Shown one piece after another: positions 38,060 to 48,602 of a stretch of 64,000 nucleotides of DNA. The DNA is taken from NCBI GenBank assembly GCA_051295955.1, contig JBPDWA010000001.1, forward strand, positions 372,001-436,000. Direction: 5' to 3'. Below the pieces are notes generated by a model. It was given only the letters and a program-made list of their open reading frames with translations. It ran no database searches and was not told the DNA's origin. The position numbers and the translations under genes were made by a program. The stretch comes from Enterococcus faecalis_A. Lineage in GTDB: Bacteria > Bacillota > Bacilli > Lactobacillales > Enterococcaceae. Each line of letters opens with the position of its first letter. Positions within the stretch are counted from its first letter, which is position 1.

Positions 38060-39322
38060 ATGCAAAGTCAGGCGTTTATCTTTTCAGGTCAAGGAACACA
38101 GTATTGGGGAATGGGACAAAAATTGCTGAAAGAAAGCACCACAGGGAAAAAATACCTCGATCTTGCCAATCAGGTATTAGATTTTGATTTAAACGATATA
38201 TTATTTGGGACGGATAAAAACCTAATTAATCAAACTAGATATACACAGCCGGCACTAGTTACTTTAGAAGTTGCTCAATATTTTGAATTGCTAGATCGAG
38301 TTGACTTGAATCCAGTTGTTATGGCAGGACATAGCCTTGGAGAGTATGCAGCTTTAGTTTGTTCCAACGCTGTATCTTTTGAAGAGGTAATTCAATTAGT
38401 AGCTATACGGGGAACGTTGATGGAGCGTTCATCAAATTTAGAAGGAATTATGGTTTCTATAAGAGAAATGGATACAGAGGTATTGAAAAAAATTATTGAT
38501 CATGCCAGTGAATCTGGTAAAAAAGTTTGTCTGTCTAATCTAAATGGTATCCAAAATAATGTAATTTCTGGATTTGCTCCAGATGTCAAAGAAGTTGTGG
38601 AAATAATTGAAAAGCATGGTGGGGTTGGGCTCTATTTGAATGTAAAAAATGCTTTTCATTCACCATTAATGAAGGATGCAAATTTTGAATTTCAAAAGGA
38701 GCTGGAAAAGATTCAATTTCGCAAACCCACGATTGATTTGCTTTCAAATAGTGATGGTTTACCGTACAAAAATGGTTCAGACATTGAAAATAAGTTATCT
38801 TTACAGATGATAAACCCTGTAGATTGGGTTTCAACATGTCAGTATATTTGCAATAGTGGAGCAGACATGGTTATAGAAGTAGGTGCTAAAAGTCAACTGA
38901 AAAAAATGTTTTTGAAAGATTTTCCAGATACACCAGTGTATAGTCTAGATGATATAGATGATGCACAAGATATAAAGAAAAAGTTAGATGAACAAGGGAA
39001 TGAATGGCAAAATCAAACGGAGTATTCATTTATTGGACGAGTTTTAGGAGTTATTGCCAGTACCCAAAATCGAAATTGGGATAATGAGGAGTACGAGCAA
39101 GAGGTTATAAAGCCATATAAAAACTTTGTACAAGCTAGCCAAGAAAATGAGGAGATCAATGATCAGGAAGATGTCTTGACAATTATTAAACAATTAAAGA
39201 GAATTCTTGACGTGAAAAAAGTTCCGGTTGAAGAGCAGGTGGAAAGAGTGGAAGAATTGCTAATTAAATCAAATTTTCAGGGATTTGCAAAAGCTGTTTT
39301 AGCTGAGGTGTATGACTATTAA
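38060..39322 (+). CDS. Free-standing malonyl-CoA acyltransferase (trans-AT) with a C-terminal extension
   Basis: FabD-like acyltransferase that loads malonyl units onto the AT-less PKS modules downstream. Motifs: FSGQGTQYWGMG near the start, catalytic serine in AGHSLGEYAAL (near 95), the malonyl-type NAFHSPLM near 200 (histidine of the dyad, Phe for malonyl), and EVGAKSQLKK. The catalytic fold ends near residue 300. About 110 further residues (from DDIDDAQDIKKKL to the end) are polar and helical and are not part of normal FabD. GGAAGGA (38043-38049) is 10 nt before the ATG at 38060; an upstream TTG at 38027 falls in the hairpin loop and is rejected. Confidence 0.9.
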   Translation: MQSQAFIFSGQGTQYWGMGQKLLKESTTGKKYLDLANQVLDFDLNDILFGTDKNLINQTRYTQPALVTLEVAQYFELLDRVDLNPVVMAGHSLGEYAALVCSNAVSFEEVIQLVAIRGTLMERSSNLEGIMVSIREMDTEVLKKIIDHASESGKKVCLSNLNGIQNNVISGFAPDVKEVVEIIEKHGGVGLYLNVKNAFHSPLMKDANFEFQKELEKIQFRKPTIDLLSNSDGLPYKNGSDIENKLSLQMINPVDWVSTCQYICNSGADMVIEVGAKSQLKKMFLKDFPDTPVYSLDDIDDAQDIKKKLDEQGNEWQNQTEYSFIGRVLGVIASTQNRNWDNEEYEQEVIKPYKNFVQASQENEEINDQEDVLTIIKQLKRILDVKKVPVEEQVERVEELLIKSNFQGFAKAVLAEVYDY

Positions 39323-39351
39323 TACAATATTTTAATGATCGGAGAAAAAAA

Positions 39352-42300
39352 TTGGTTAAACTAGTTGAAATTGTAAAGAGTCTTCATGAAGAAGAAAATA
39401 AGGATCATATTGCCATTATTGGGTTGGACTGCAGCTTAGGAAAATTTAAAGGAAAGAAGGAGGTTTTAGAACTGATTGCAGAAAATAAGAATGCAATTCG
39501 TACAATTCCTAAACAAAGAAAAAAGCTAGCTGAATTATTCAATATGTCTCAAAAAAGTAAGGTTTATACACCTTTGGGCTATATGGACGATGTGGATTCT
39601 TTTGACTACAGTTTTTTTAATATTCCTGGTGAAGAGGCAAGGTTGATGGATCCGCGTCAGCGATTATTTATTCAGTCCGCATGGAAAACGATAGAAGATG
39701 CTGGATACAGTATTCATAATTTGTCAAAGAAAACTGGTATTTTTTTAGGCCTAAGCAATGATGGCGGTAATGAGTACTATGAGCTAATTAGAAATTTTGA
39801 GTCTAAAAATCAAGGATTGGCAACTTCGGGCAATATCCAGTCAATGATTGCTGGCAGAATCAGTTATTTACTAGATCTCCATGGGCCAGCTCTTGTAATA
39901 GATACAGCCTGTTCATCCTCCATGGTAGCTCTGCATACGGCGATACAGTCAATTTTATCAAATGATTGTGATTCGGCTATTGTTGGGGGAATAAACATAA
40001 AAATTCGTCCAAAGTTTGAAATCAGTGAAGATGAAAAAATTGGTAATACTTCTAGTGATTATCTTGTGAGAAGTTTTGACAACAAAGCTTCTGGAACAAA
40101 TAGTGGTGAAGGTTGTGGCTCAATTCTTATAAAAAAATATGAAGAAGCAATAAAAGATAACGATCATATTTATGCAGTGATTAGAGGAAGTGCCATCAAT
40201 CAGGATGGTAAATCAAATGGAATTACTGCACCAAACGGTGATGCTCAAATTGAGGTAATCAAGAATGCTTGGGGTAAAGCGGGAGTCACGGCGGAAGATT
40301 TTTCCTTTATAGAAACACATGGAACAGGAACTATTTTGGGAGATCCGATTGAATTTGAAGCTTTATCAAGCGTTTCTTCAGAATATACAGGAAAAAAACA
40401 ATTTTGTGCTTTGGGTTCGATAAAGAGTAATATTGGTCACACTGACAGTTTGGCTGGAATTGCAGGAATTATTAAAGCAGCCTTGTGTCTTGAAAATAAA
40501 TTAATACCTGCAAGTTACAACTTTGTTGAACCTAATCATTTGATAAATTTTTCTGACAGTAGCTTCTATTTAAATACGAAATTAATTCAAAATGTTCATT
40601 CACCAATGATCTGTGGTGTATCCTCTTTTGGTCTAAGTGGAACTAATGCGCATGTTGTTTTAGAAAGTGTTCCGGAAGTACAGTACAGAATCGCTAATAA
40701 AGCTGAAACTACTCCGCTTCTATTCTCAACAAGCAGTGTGTCAGGAATGTTAGAAATATTAAACAATTTTAGATTGTATCTGAAGGAAACAAGGGCTCCA
40801 TTAGCGACAATTGCTAAAACACTCAATCTTTCAAGAAGACAATGTAAATATCGTTTGGGAATGTTGGTGGACAGCAAGGAAGAGGCTATTAAAAGTATTG
40901 AAAAGATATTGCAAAAGGGGCTGGAACATGCTGATGAGAAAAAGATTATTTTCAAGAAACTAGCATTTTCAAATTTTTTATTAAACGATTATATTGGTAA
41001 TTTTCATTGTAAAGCAACCATTTTAGATCCATCAGCTTCTCCAGAAAAAGTCATGGCGTCATTTTGCGAATATGAATATGTAGATCTTGAAAAATATTAT
41101 GAAGGAAATACTGCTCCAAAAGTCAGTATACCTAGTTATTCATTTGAAAAAAATTCACTGTGGATCACGAATCCAACTATTTTTTCAGCAGATTCTAACT
41201 CATTGCTCGGAAGAATAATCCAAGAAAAAAAGAATGAAGTAATATTTGAAAATGAACTTTCACCTTCGTCCAGTTGGATACTTGAGGAGCATAAGATTAA
41301 AGGGTTTAGCGTGATACCTGGAACTGCCTACATTGATATGCTTACACAGTTTATAAAACAATATTATAATCCTAACTGTGTAATTACAATTAAAAATGTC
41401 AATTTCTTTACGCTATTTAAATTGAAAAAGAATCAAAAAAAGCTTTTAAAGACGATTATCACTGATTGTTCTGACCATTTCGAGGTAGCATTTTTTATGT
41501 TAGATGGTGAAAATAAAGAGCAGAAAACGGCTGAAATGTCTTTTTCAATGAGTGATAATATCATATCTAAAAAAGAGGATCTAGCCAAGATTAAAGACCG
41601 GATGAAAACTCAAATAAATTTTGATTTAGCTAAAGAAAATGAAGAATATACTAAAACACAAACGGATGAAATGATAATAGAAACGATTGTGGAAGAACAA
41701 GTCAGAAAAAAGGAGATTCATCTGGGCAAACACTGGCAAACGTCATTAGAAGCATACTACAACGAGGATGAAGTATTTTGTAAGCTTGGCTTGAAAGAAG
41801 AAAACCGTAGTGAATTTTCTAATCATCTCTTTCATCCAAGTCTTATGGATTGTGCGGTTAATTCTGCAACATTTAAACTAGGAAAAGAATTTTATCTCCC
41901 CTATTTTTATAAAAATATTAAAATCTATGCACCAATTCCAATAGAGTTTTATGTTCTCCTAAAGGTCAAACCATGTACAGAGGATAAATTAGGAAAATTT
42001 GATATCAGCGTTATAGATCTAAAAGGGCAAGTTATTTGCGAGATTATAGATTATGTAGTAAGGAAAATAAATACTTTAAATAATAGCAACGAGTTATGTT
42101 ATAAAACTGTATGGAAACGTTCAAAACATTATTTGAGTGAAGAGACAGAGCCAATGTCAATTGTGGTCATTGGAGATGAGGATAATGAAATTAAGGAAAA
42201 ACTAAAAATTAGTGGTCACAATCTAATTTCTTTGGAAGAGCTTTATAAACTAAGCAAAAATTCGAAAACTTCAAATAAAAAAATAATCATTGTATCTGAT

Positions 42301-43824
42301 AGCTTAGAATCTTTCGATTCTGTGGAGCATTTTTTTGCTCAAATGAAAGAGTTAGTCAAACAAATGGATAATCAAACCTCTGTTACGTTATTAACGAAAA
42401 ATGCTTATTCAAAAAATCAAACTAGTGGAGAAGAGATTAACCCATTTGAACGGGTTAAACAGGGATTAATAAAAGTACTAGGAAAAGAAGCAAATAAAAA
42501 TCAAATCAAATTAATTGATTATGACAAAGAAACGGATCTAATGGTTGTCTTAAAAGAGGCGGCAGATTTAGAGGATAAAGAAAAATTTGTACGTTATATT
42601 AAAAATGAACGCTATACACAATATATATCAGCAATTCCTAATTCGAATAAACCAAACATTTTGATAAAAGATTCCACAATCTTAATTGCAGGAGGACTGG
42701 GAGGAATTGGTACTAAGCTGATTCAGTCTTTGGTAAAAGAACGAAACCGCATTATTGTTGTAGGCAGGACAAGCAAAGGTAAATTAGTAAATAAAATCAA
42801 AGAATTTGAAAAACTAGCTGGTAAATACGGAGCCTCCTTTGATTACTATAGCTTGGATATTTCAAATGAGAAGCAGGCAGAAGAAGTCCTTACCAAAGTA
42901 AAACAAAGATACGAAACTATTGATATTGTTTTTCTTAGCGTAGGTCAAAAAGCCGGTGGTTTTATTAAAAATACAAATATTTCTAATTTTCTTCATGCTG
43001 TTTCTAGTAAAGTTCTAGGTGCAAAAATTTTACTAGATCATTTAAAGAACCATGGGTTAAAAATGTTTATTTCATTCTCCTCAATTAATTCTTTACTAGG
43101 AGCTCCTGGAGAGGCAGATTATGTTGCAGCAAATTCTTTTCTTGATGCCTTTAGTCAGTGGGCAGCAACAAAATATGAGCAAATAAAATTTCAAACATTG
43201 TCATGGAGTGCCTGGAAGTCAATAGGATTGATTAGCGAAGAACAAAAGGTGATTTTGGATAACAATCAGGGTTATCGACCACTGGATTCTGCTGAGGCAC
43301 TAAGTGCTTTGAATTATGCACTGAGCCTAGAGGAAAAATATGTTTTAATTGCAGATTTAGATATTAATGAATTGGAACGTCAAGCAGAAAAAACTGGACT
43401 GCATCTTGATTGGAATATAAATAATAGCTGGCAGCCAGAAAACCATACCGTAGATGAAAAGAATCATTTTTCTATTAAACATTATACCAAGGAAGAAATA
43501 AAGCAGGCAGTTGCTCAGGTTTGGGAAAATATTTTTAAGCTGGAACTTACGGATCATTCAGTTAAATTTTTTGAATTGGGAGGGGATTCCATTCTGGCAA
43601 CGTATTTATTTAAAGAACTAGATAGGTTGTTCCCAGAGAAAATTGACATCTCTGATATTTTCATATATCCATCAATTGTTGAAATGAGTCAATATTTAAA
43701 TTCTTTGTATCAAGAGAAAGATGACAAAAAGAAGGTTGAGAGTACTTCATCAGTTGATGAACTTGATGAAATACTTGAAGCACTTCATCAGGGAAAAATT
43801 TCAGTGGAAGAGATAAATAGATAA
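39352..43824 (+). CDS. trans-AT polyketide synthase module 1: KS-DH-KR-ACP
   Basis: A 1,490-aa PKS module without an AT domain. KS with catalytic Cys in DTACSSSM (about 187), His in ETHGTGT (about 322) and SNIGHT (about 360). DH double-hotdog with HKIKGFSVIPG (about 647) and catalytic Asp in HPSLMDCAVN (about 832). KR with GGLGGIGT (about 1114) and the S-Y-N set in FSSINSLLG...YVAANSF (Tyr about 1257). ACP with GGDSILAT (about 1412). It would extend the chain by one malonyl unit, reduce the ketone and dehydrate, giving an alkene. The C-terminal helix (DELDEILEALHQGKISVEEI) looks like a docking element. GGAG is 7 nt before a TTG start; no closer ATG is available. Confidence 0.92.
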   Translation: MVKLVEIVKSLHEEENKDHIAIIGLDCSLGKFKGKKEVLELIAENKNAIRTIPKQRKKLAELFNMSQKSKVYTPLGYMDDVDSFDYSFFNIPGEEARLMDPRQRLFIQSAWKTIEDAGYSIHNLSKKTGIFLGLSNDGGNEYYELIRNFESKNQGLATSGNIQSMIAGRISYLLDLHGPALVIDTACSSSMVALHTAIQSILSNDCDSAIVGGINIKIRPKFEISEDEKIGNTSSDYLVRSFDNKASGTNSGEGCGSILIKKYEEAIKDNDHIYAVIRGSAINQDGKSNGITAPNGDAQIEVIKNAWGKAGVTAEDFSFIETHGTGTILGDPIEFEALSSVSSEYTGKKQFCALGSIKSNIGHTDSLAGIAGIIKAALCLENKLIPASYNFVEPNHLINFSDSSFYLNTKLIQNVHSPMICGVSSFGLSGTNAHVVLESVPEVQYRIANKAETTPLLFSTSSVSGMLEILNNFRLYLKETRAPLATIAKTLNLSRRQCKYRLGMLVDSKEEAIKSIEKILQKGLEHADEKKIIFKKLAFSNFLLNDYIGNFHCKATILDPSASPEKVMASFCEYEYVDLEKYYEGNTAPKVSIPSYSFEKNSLWITNPTIFSADSNSLLGRIIQEKKNEVIFENELSPSSSWILEEHKIKGFSVIPGTAYIDMLTQFIKQYYNPNCVITIKNVNFFTLFKLKKNQKKLLKTIITDCSDHFEVAFFMLDGENKEQKTAEMSFSMSDNIISKKEDLAKIKDRMKTQINFDLAKENEEYTKTQTDEMIIETIVEEQVRKKEIHLGKHWQTSLEAYYNEDEVFCKLGLKEENRSEFSNHLFHPSLMDCAVNSATFKLGKEFYLPYFYKNIKIYAPIPIEFYVLLKVKPCTEDKLGKFDISVIDLKGQVICEIIDYVVRKINTLNNSNELCYKTVWKRSKHYLSEETEPMSIVVIGDEDNEIKEKLKISGHNLISLEELYKLSKNSKTSNKKIIIVSDSLESFDSVEHFFAQMKELVKQMDNQTSVTLLTKNAYSKNQTSGEEINPFERVKQGLIKVLGKEANKNQIKLIDYDKETDLMVVLKEAADLEDKEKFVRYIKNERYTQYISAIPNSNKPNILIKDSTILIAGGLGGIGTKLIQSLVKERNRIIVVGRTSKGKLVNKIKEFEKLAGKYGASFDYYSLDISNEKQAEEVLTKVKQRYETIDIVFLSVGQKAGGFIKNTNISNFLHAVSSKVLGAKILLDHLKNHGLKMFISFSSINSLLGAPGEADYVAANSFLDAFSQWAATKYEQIKFQTLSWSAWKSIGLISEEQKVILDNNQGYRPLDSAEALSALNYALSLEEKYVLIADLDINELERQAEKTGLHLDWNINNSWQPENHTVDEKNHFSIKHYTKEEIKQAVAQVWENIFKLELTDHSVKFFELGGDSILATYLFKELDRLFPEKIDISDIFIYPSIVEMSQYLNSLYQEKDDKKKVESTSSVDELDEILEALHQGKISVEEINR

Positions 43825-43838
43825 AGGGGAGCTTCGTT

Positions 43839-46800
43839 ATGGAAAAAATAGAAGAATTTATTCTTCAACAAGTTTCAAATCAGCAGCTATCACCAAAAAG
43901 TGCAAAAGAAATGTTGTTGGAAGTTGAAAAGAATAAGAAGGAGGATGTCGCAATTATTGGTATTGCATGTCGCTTTTCCAATTCAGCAGATCAAGAAGAG
44001 TATTGGAAAAATCTGTTGGAAGAAAAAGAGTGCAAAATTGACTTTCCAAAGGATCGATTAGAGTATATTAGAACAATTTCTACAAATGAAGCTTATACAC
44101 AATTTTTAAATTGTAAGCCTGTAAGTGAAGAAGAACTTTTTAATACTAGAAAAAGTGGTTACTTAACAGATGTTGATAAGTTTGATTCTAAGTTTTTCAA
44201 TATATCACCAAATGAAGCGAAGTCAATTGATCCAGATCAAAGAATTATGTTGGAAAATGTTCAAGATGCATTGATTGATGCTGGCTACACGAAAGAAAAG
44301 CTAAATAATAGCAGAACAGCTGTGTTCATTGGGAAAGATGCGATAAATGATACTTTATACAGATTCATCACGGAAGAAGAATCCAGCAGTATGACAGGCA
44401 ACTGGCCAAGCTTAATCGCAGGTAGAATAAATTATCTTTTAAACTTGAAAGGACCGTCATTACTAATTGACTCAGCCTGCAGTTCTGGTTTAGCAAGCGT
44501 TCATCTTGCCTGTAAGTCAATCCAAGAAAAGGAAAGTGACTTGGCTATTGTTGGTGGTGTTTCTCTAAGCTCGTTTCCATATTTCAATAAATTTCCACAT
44601 TCTTTAATGGAATCAGAAGATGATACATTAAGACCCTTTGATGACAAGGCAAATGGCACTTTATTTTGTGAAGGTGTAGCTACAGTTATTTTAAAGCCTG
44701 TTAGCCAAGCATTAAAAGAAAAAAATCACATTTATGCGCTCATCAAGGGAAGTGCCTTTAATAATGATGGAAATACAAATGGAATTACAGCTCCAAATGC
44801 TTGTGCTCAAGAACAAGTTTTAGTAGATGCATGGAAAGATGCAAAAGTTGATCCGGCGAGTATTCAGTATATTGAAACTCATGGTACAGGAACTAAAATT
44901 GGTGATCCAATTGAAATCAAGGGACTTACAAATGCTTTTTCAAACTATACAAACAAAAAACAGTTTTGCGGAATAGGTTCTGTTAAAGGCAATCTGGGTC
45001 ATACGGTTGCTACTTCAGGATTAGCTTCCTTGATTAAAGTTATATTATCGTTAGAAAAACAGCAAATTCCCCGTACGATAAATTTTAATATGCCTAATCA
45101 ATTCTTAAATTTTGCTAATACCCCGTTATACGTTGTAGCCAAAGAACAAAAATGGAATAAAAAAGCCAATCAACCACGACGAGCGGGTGTAAGCTCGTTT
45201 GGATTTGCCGGAACAAATTGCCATGTAGTTTTAGAGGAGGCTCCAGAAACTACTTCAATTTTAAAAGATGAACAAGTGAAAAATAATAAAAATTATATTG
45301 TTGTATTTTCTTCAAAAGAAGAAAAATCCTTGTTGAAAAATATCCAAAGCCATATAAAAAAATTAGAAAAAAATAAAGAGCTGGCAATCGAAGACATCAG
45401 TTATACAACCACAGTTGGAAGAGACCATTTTAATTATCGCCTTGCACTGGTAGTTATTAGTACTGAACAATTATTGAAAAGGTTAAAAAGTATCTCGCAA
45501 TCATTTCCTGATTTTGAATTGGGCGAGAGCTGTAAATATGGTTTTCATAAAGTTATACCAGCAGGAAGAGAATCCATTGTACCTGGAGAAATGTATCAAG
45601 ATGATTTAAATAAATTGACAATTAGCGCAAATAACATTGTTGAGAGGACAGAATTGAATGATTCTAGCAGCTCTTATCTTGAAAAAGTTGCAAATTATTA
45701 TGTTCAAGGTGCCACTATTAAATGGAATTACATTTTCAAAAAAAATAGCGGGAAAATTATCAGCTTACCTTCTTATAGTTATATGAAAAAACCTTTTTGG
45801 GGCACGCCTAAGTCCTTTGATAAAGTCGAACAAAGACATAAGAGGCTTCATCCGTTTGTTCACGAATTGACCATTGATTCAATCCGAGAGCAAATTTACT
45901 CAACCGAATTTTCTTATGAAAGTACATGGGCATTAACTGATCATAAAATAAAGGGAGTCAGTGTTCTACCAGGAACAGCACTTATTGAGATGATAAGGGA
46001 AGCTGTGTCAAACTATTATAAACATAGCAATATTGCCATGTCAAATGTCACTTTTAATTCTCCAATTGTGGTTCCGCAAGAGGCAACAAAAAAGATCCAG
46101 CTTATATTAGACAAAGAAAAAAACTTATTTACAATTTGCAGTCAATATAATCAGGAGTGGACTATTCACTGTGAAGGGCATTTTCTATTAAATGAGACGA
46201 TCAAAAAAAACTATGATGTCAGTAGTTTTTATGCGCAAGACGATGTTGACAAAAAGAGTGTAACATATAAAAGTAATACACTAAAAAATGAGACATTTTC
46301 ATTTGGGCCTAGATGGTTGAATTTTAAAACAATTGCGCAAAAAAAAGCTTCTACAGGAGAAGTTACTCAACAGCTGGCAGAACTAAAAATCAATAATCAG
46401 TTTAAATCTGATTTGACAGTTCATTATTTACACGCGGCTATGTTGGATAACGCGGTCAATCTATTTATTGGTGAGGATGAACAAAAGGTTTTCTTACCTT
46501 TTTCTTATGGGAAAATCGAGATCTTTGATAGAATGCCCAGCCATTTTTACTCGCTTGTTATAAAAACAGAAGTAGGGCCTGAAACGAAAAAATTTAATAT
46601 CTTGTTAATTGATGAAAACAATCAGGTTTTCTTAAAAGCCAGTGATTATGTAATAAAAAAAGTTACAAATACTGATCGGGTGATCGGATCTGGATCAACG
46701 TTGAACAATAAGTTTTATAGTATAAAGTGGAAACCACAAGAGCTAAATGAAATGACGCAAAGATCTGAGAAAGCAAAAAAAACTCGGATTATTATGTTTG

Positions 46801-48590
46801 GCGCAGATCAGTCCAGCGAAAATAGAGCAAAACAATTTTATGAGGAAAATCCGGATAACACAACACTGATTTTTATAGGAAAGCGTGATAAGAATACACT
46901 TAGTGATTTAAGTTTAAATCCTGAGAGTTACGACAACTATCTTGAATTATTTAGGAAATTAAAGGAAAAAGATATCTCAGAAATAATAGATGCAACGCAT
47001 TTGGGGAATAGCGAAAGTGATGTAACACGCTCACTGGATAGTGTTCATTACTTTAAATTATTTAAGGCATTTCAGCAAATGAAGATGAATTCAAACTTAC
47101 AGTATAATTTGCTTATCAATTATGGACATTGCGTTGATAATAGTGAAACAAAACTGACTGCTACTTCTGCTGAAATTACAGGGTTCTTTAAGGCAATCCG
47201 AGATGAAATTCCTAAAATGGTTTTTCGAGTTTACGATATTGATAATGAAACTGCAACGACGACAGTTCTGAAAGATGTTTTAGCTGAACATGAATCATTC
47301 TTGATTGGATTTAGGCAAAATCAAAGATACATCCCTGCTATTTTTGAAGAACCAAATGAAAAAACAATGATAACTAAACCAATAATTAAAGACCACGGAA
47401 AATATTTAATTACAGGGGGTCTGGGTTCATTGGGATTGACTATTGCCGAGGCTATTTCTAGAAGAAATCACGTTGAGCTTTATTTGATAAGCAGGACGGA
47501 CTTTCCACTGAAGGAAAACTGGCATTCAATAGATGATGCTGCTCGTAAAAAGCAAATTGAAATAATTGAACGTATTGAAAATAGCAATAGTATCGTCCAT
47601 ATATACAGTGGAGATGTTTCAAATATGTCTGATATGGAGAAGCTGTCAGCAGAAATTGGTAAAGTGGATGGTATTTTTCATTGTGCCGGAAATCCTGGAG
47701 ATGGGTTTGTATACAATAAGTCGGAAACGGATTATTTAAATGTATTGTTGCCTAAAAAAGATGGATTAGAAAATATTTGTCATCTCTTTTTAAATGAAAA
47801 AACGGATTTTCTAGTAACTTTTTCATCAATGGTCGCATGGTTTGGCGGCTCTGGTCAAACAGATTATGCGTCAGCAAACGCCTATATGGATGCTTATGTC
47901 TTCAACCTAAGAAAAGAAGGATACAGAGCATTTTCCATAAATTGGCCTGCCTGGAGTGAAGTTGGAATGGCCAAAAGATTTGGTATCAATGAAAGTGATG
48001 TTCTTTTCCACTCCCTTACAAATGAACAAGCTATCAATATGTTGAATCAGGTGATTGCGCTGGAAAAAAGTAATATGGTTGTTGGTTCTATTAATACCAA
48101 ACTCATTTTTCAAGCTCAACATGTATTGCCTATAAAAATCTCTGAAACGCTTATAAATTCTGTAAATAAACATTCGATGAAAAATGAGACAACGCAAACG
48201 AACAGGTTAGATGAAATAAAAATTACCGGGCAAACTAAGACCTTAACAACAGTTGAAAATCGTGTGGCAACGGCTTATGCTAATGTCTTAAATTTATCAG
48301 AAGTAGATGTTTTCGAAAGCTTTAATTCTCTCGGAGGAGACTCAATTATGGCTACGCATCTATTAAAGATTTTAGATAATGAATTTCCGGATATCGTTGA
48401 AATATCTGATATTTTTACCTATGGCAATGTAAAAGAACTGGCACATTATATTGAAGAACAATTAAGGAATCAAAATGCTTCTGCGGTGGCTAATGACGAT
48501 ACTGATGATGAAAATGACTTAGTCAAAATGATGCAGGCTTTATCAAATGGATCAGTAAATGTTGAAGATACGTTAAGAAAATTAGATTAA
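43839..48590 (+). CDS. trans-AT polyketide synthase module 2: KS-DH-KR-ACP
   Basis: A 1,583-aa AT-less module built like the previous one. KS Cys lies in DSACSSGL (about 214; most KS domains read DTACSSS), with ETHGTGT and GNLGHT intact. DH has DHKIKGVSVLPG (about 702) and Asp in MLDNAVN (about 869). KR has GGLGSLGL (about 1193) and FSSMVAWFG...DYASANAY (Tyr about 1343). ACP is GGDSIMAT (about 1499). The N-terminus (MEKIEEFILQQVSNQQLSPK) and the C-terminal DENDLVKMMQALSNGSVNVE are helical and look like docking elements. Predicted action is a second reduced and dehydrated extension, so a diene in sequence with module 1. GGGGAG before the ATG fixes the start, 14 nt after the previous stop. Confidence 0.92.
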   Translation: MEKIEEFILQQVSNQQLSPKSAKEMLLEVEKNKKEDVAIIGIACRFSNSADQEEYWKNLLEEKECKIDFPKDRLEYIRTISTNEAYTQFLNCKPVSEEELFNTRKSGYLTDVDKFDSKFFNISPNEAKSIDPDQRIMLENVQDALIDAGYTKEKLNNSRTAVFIGKDAINDTLYRFITEEESSSMTGNWPSLIAGRINYLLNLKGPSLLIDSACSSGLASVHLACKSIQEKESDLAIVGGVSLSSFPYFNKFPHSLMESEDDTLRPFDDKANGTLFCEGVATVILKPVSQALKEKNHIYALIKGSAFNNDGNTNGITAPNACAQEQVLVDAWKDAKVDPASIQYIETHGTGTKIGDPIEIKGLTNAFSNYTNKKQFCGIGSVKGNLGHTVATSGLASLIKVILSLEKQQIPRTINFNMPNQFLNFANTPLYVVAKEQKWNKKANQPRRAGVSSFGFAGTNCHVVLEEAPETTSILKDEQVKNNKNYIVVFSSKEEKSLLKNIQSHIKKLEKNKELAIEDISYTTTVGRDHFNYRLALVVISTEQLLKRLKSISQSFPDFELGESCKYGFHKVIPAGRESIVPGEMYQDDLNKLTISANNIVERTELNDSSSSYLEKVANYYVQGATIKWNYIFKKNSGKIISLPSYSYMKKPFWGTPKSFDKVEQRHKRLHPFVHELTIDSIREQIYSTEFSYESTWALTDHKIKGVSVLPGTALIEMIREAVSNYYKHSNIAMSNVTFNSPIVVPQEATKKIQLILDKEKNLFTICSQYNQEWTIHCEGHFLLNETIKKNYDVSSFYAQDDVDKKSVTYKSNTLKNETFSFGPRWLNFKTIAQKKASTGEVTQQLAELKINNQFKSDLTVHYLHAAMLDNAVNLFIGEDEQKVFLPFSYGKIEIFDRMPSHFYSLVIKTEVGPETKKFNILLIDENNQVFLKASDYVIKKVTNTDRVIGSGSTLNNKFYSIKWKPQELNEMTQRSEKAKKTRIIMFGADQSSENRAKQFYEENPDNTTLIFIGKRDKNTLSDLSLNPESYDNYLELFRKLKEKDISEIIDATHLGNSESDVTRSLDSVHYFKLFKAFQQMKMNSNLQYNLLINYGHCVDNSETKLTATSAEITGFFKAIRDEIPKMVFRVYDIDNETATTTVLKDVLAEHESFLIGFRQNQRYIPAIFEEPNEKTMITKPIIKDHGKYLITGGLGSLGLTIAEAISRRNHVELYLISRTDFPLKENWHSIDDAARKKQIEIIERIENSNSIVHIYSGDVSNMSDMEKLSAEIGKVDGIFHCAGNPGDGFVYNKSETDYLNVLLPKKDGLENICHLFLNEKTDFLVTFSSMVAWFGGSGQTDYASANAYMDAYVFNLRKEGYRAFSINWPAWSEVGMAKRFGINESDVLFHSLTNEQAINMLNQVIALEKSNMVVGSINTKLIFQAQHVLPIKISETLINSVNKHSMKNETTQTNRLDEIKITGQTKTLTTVENRVATAYANVLNLSEVDVFESFNSLGGDSIMATHLLKILDNEFPDIVEISDIFTYGNVKELAHYIEEQLRNQNASAVANDDTDDENDLVKMMQALSNGSVNVEDTLRKLD

Positions 48591-48602
48591 AGGAGTACTA
48601 AA

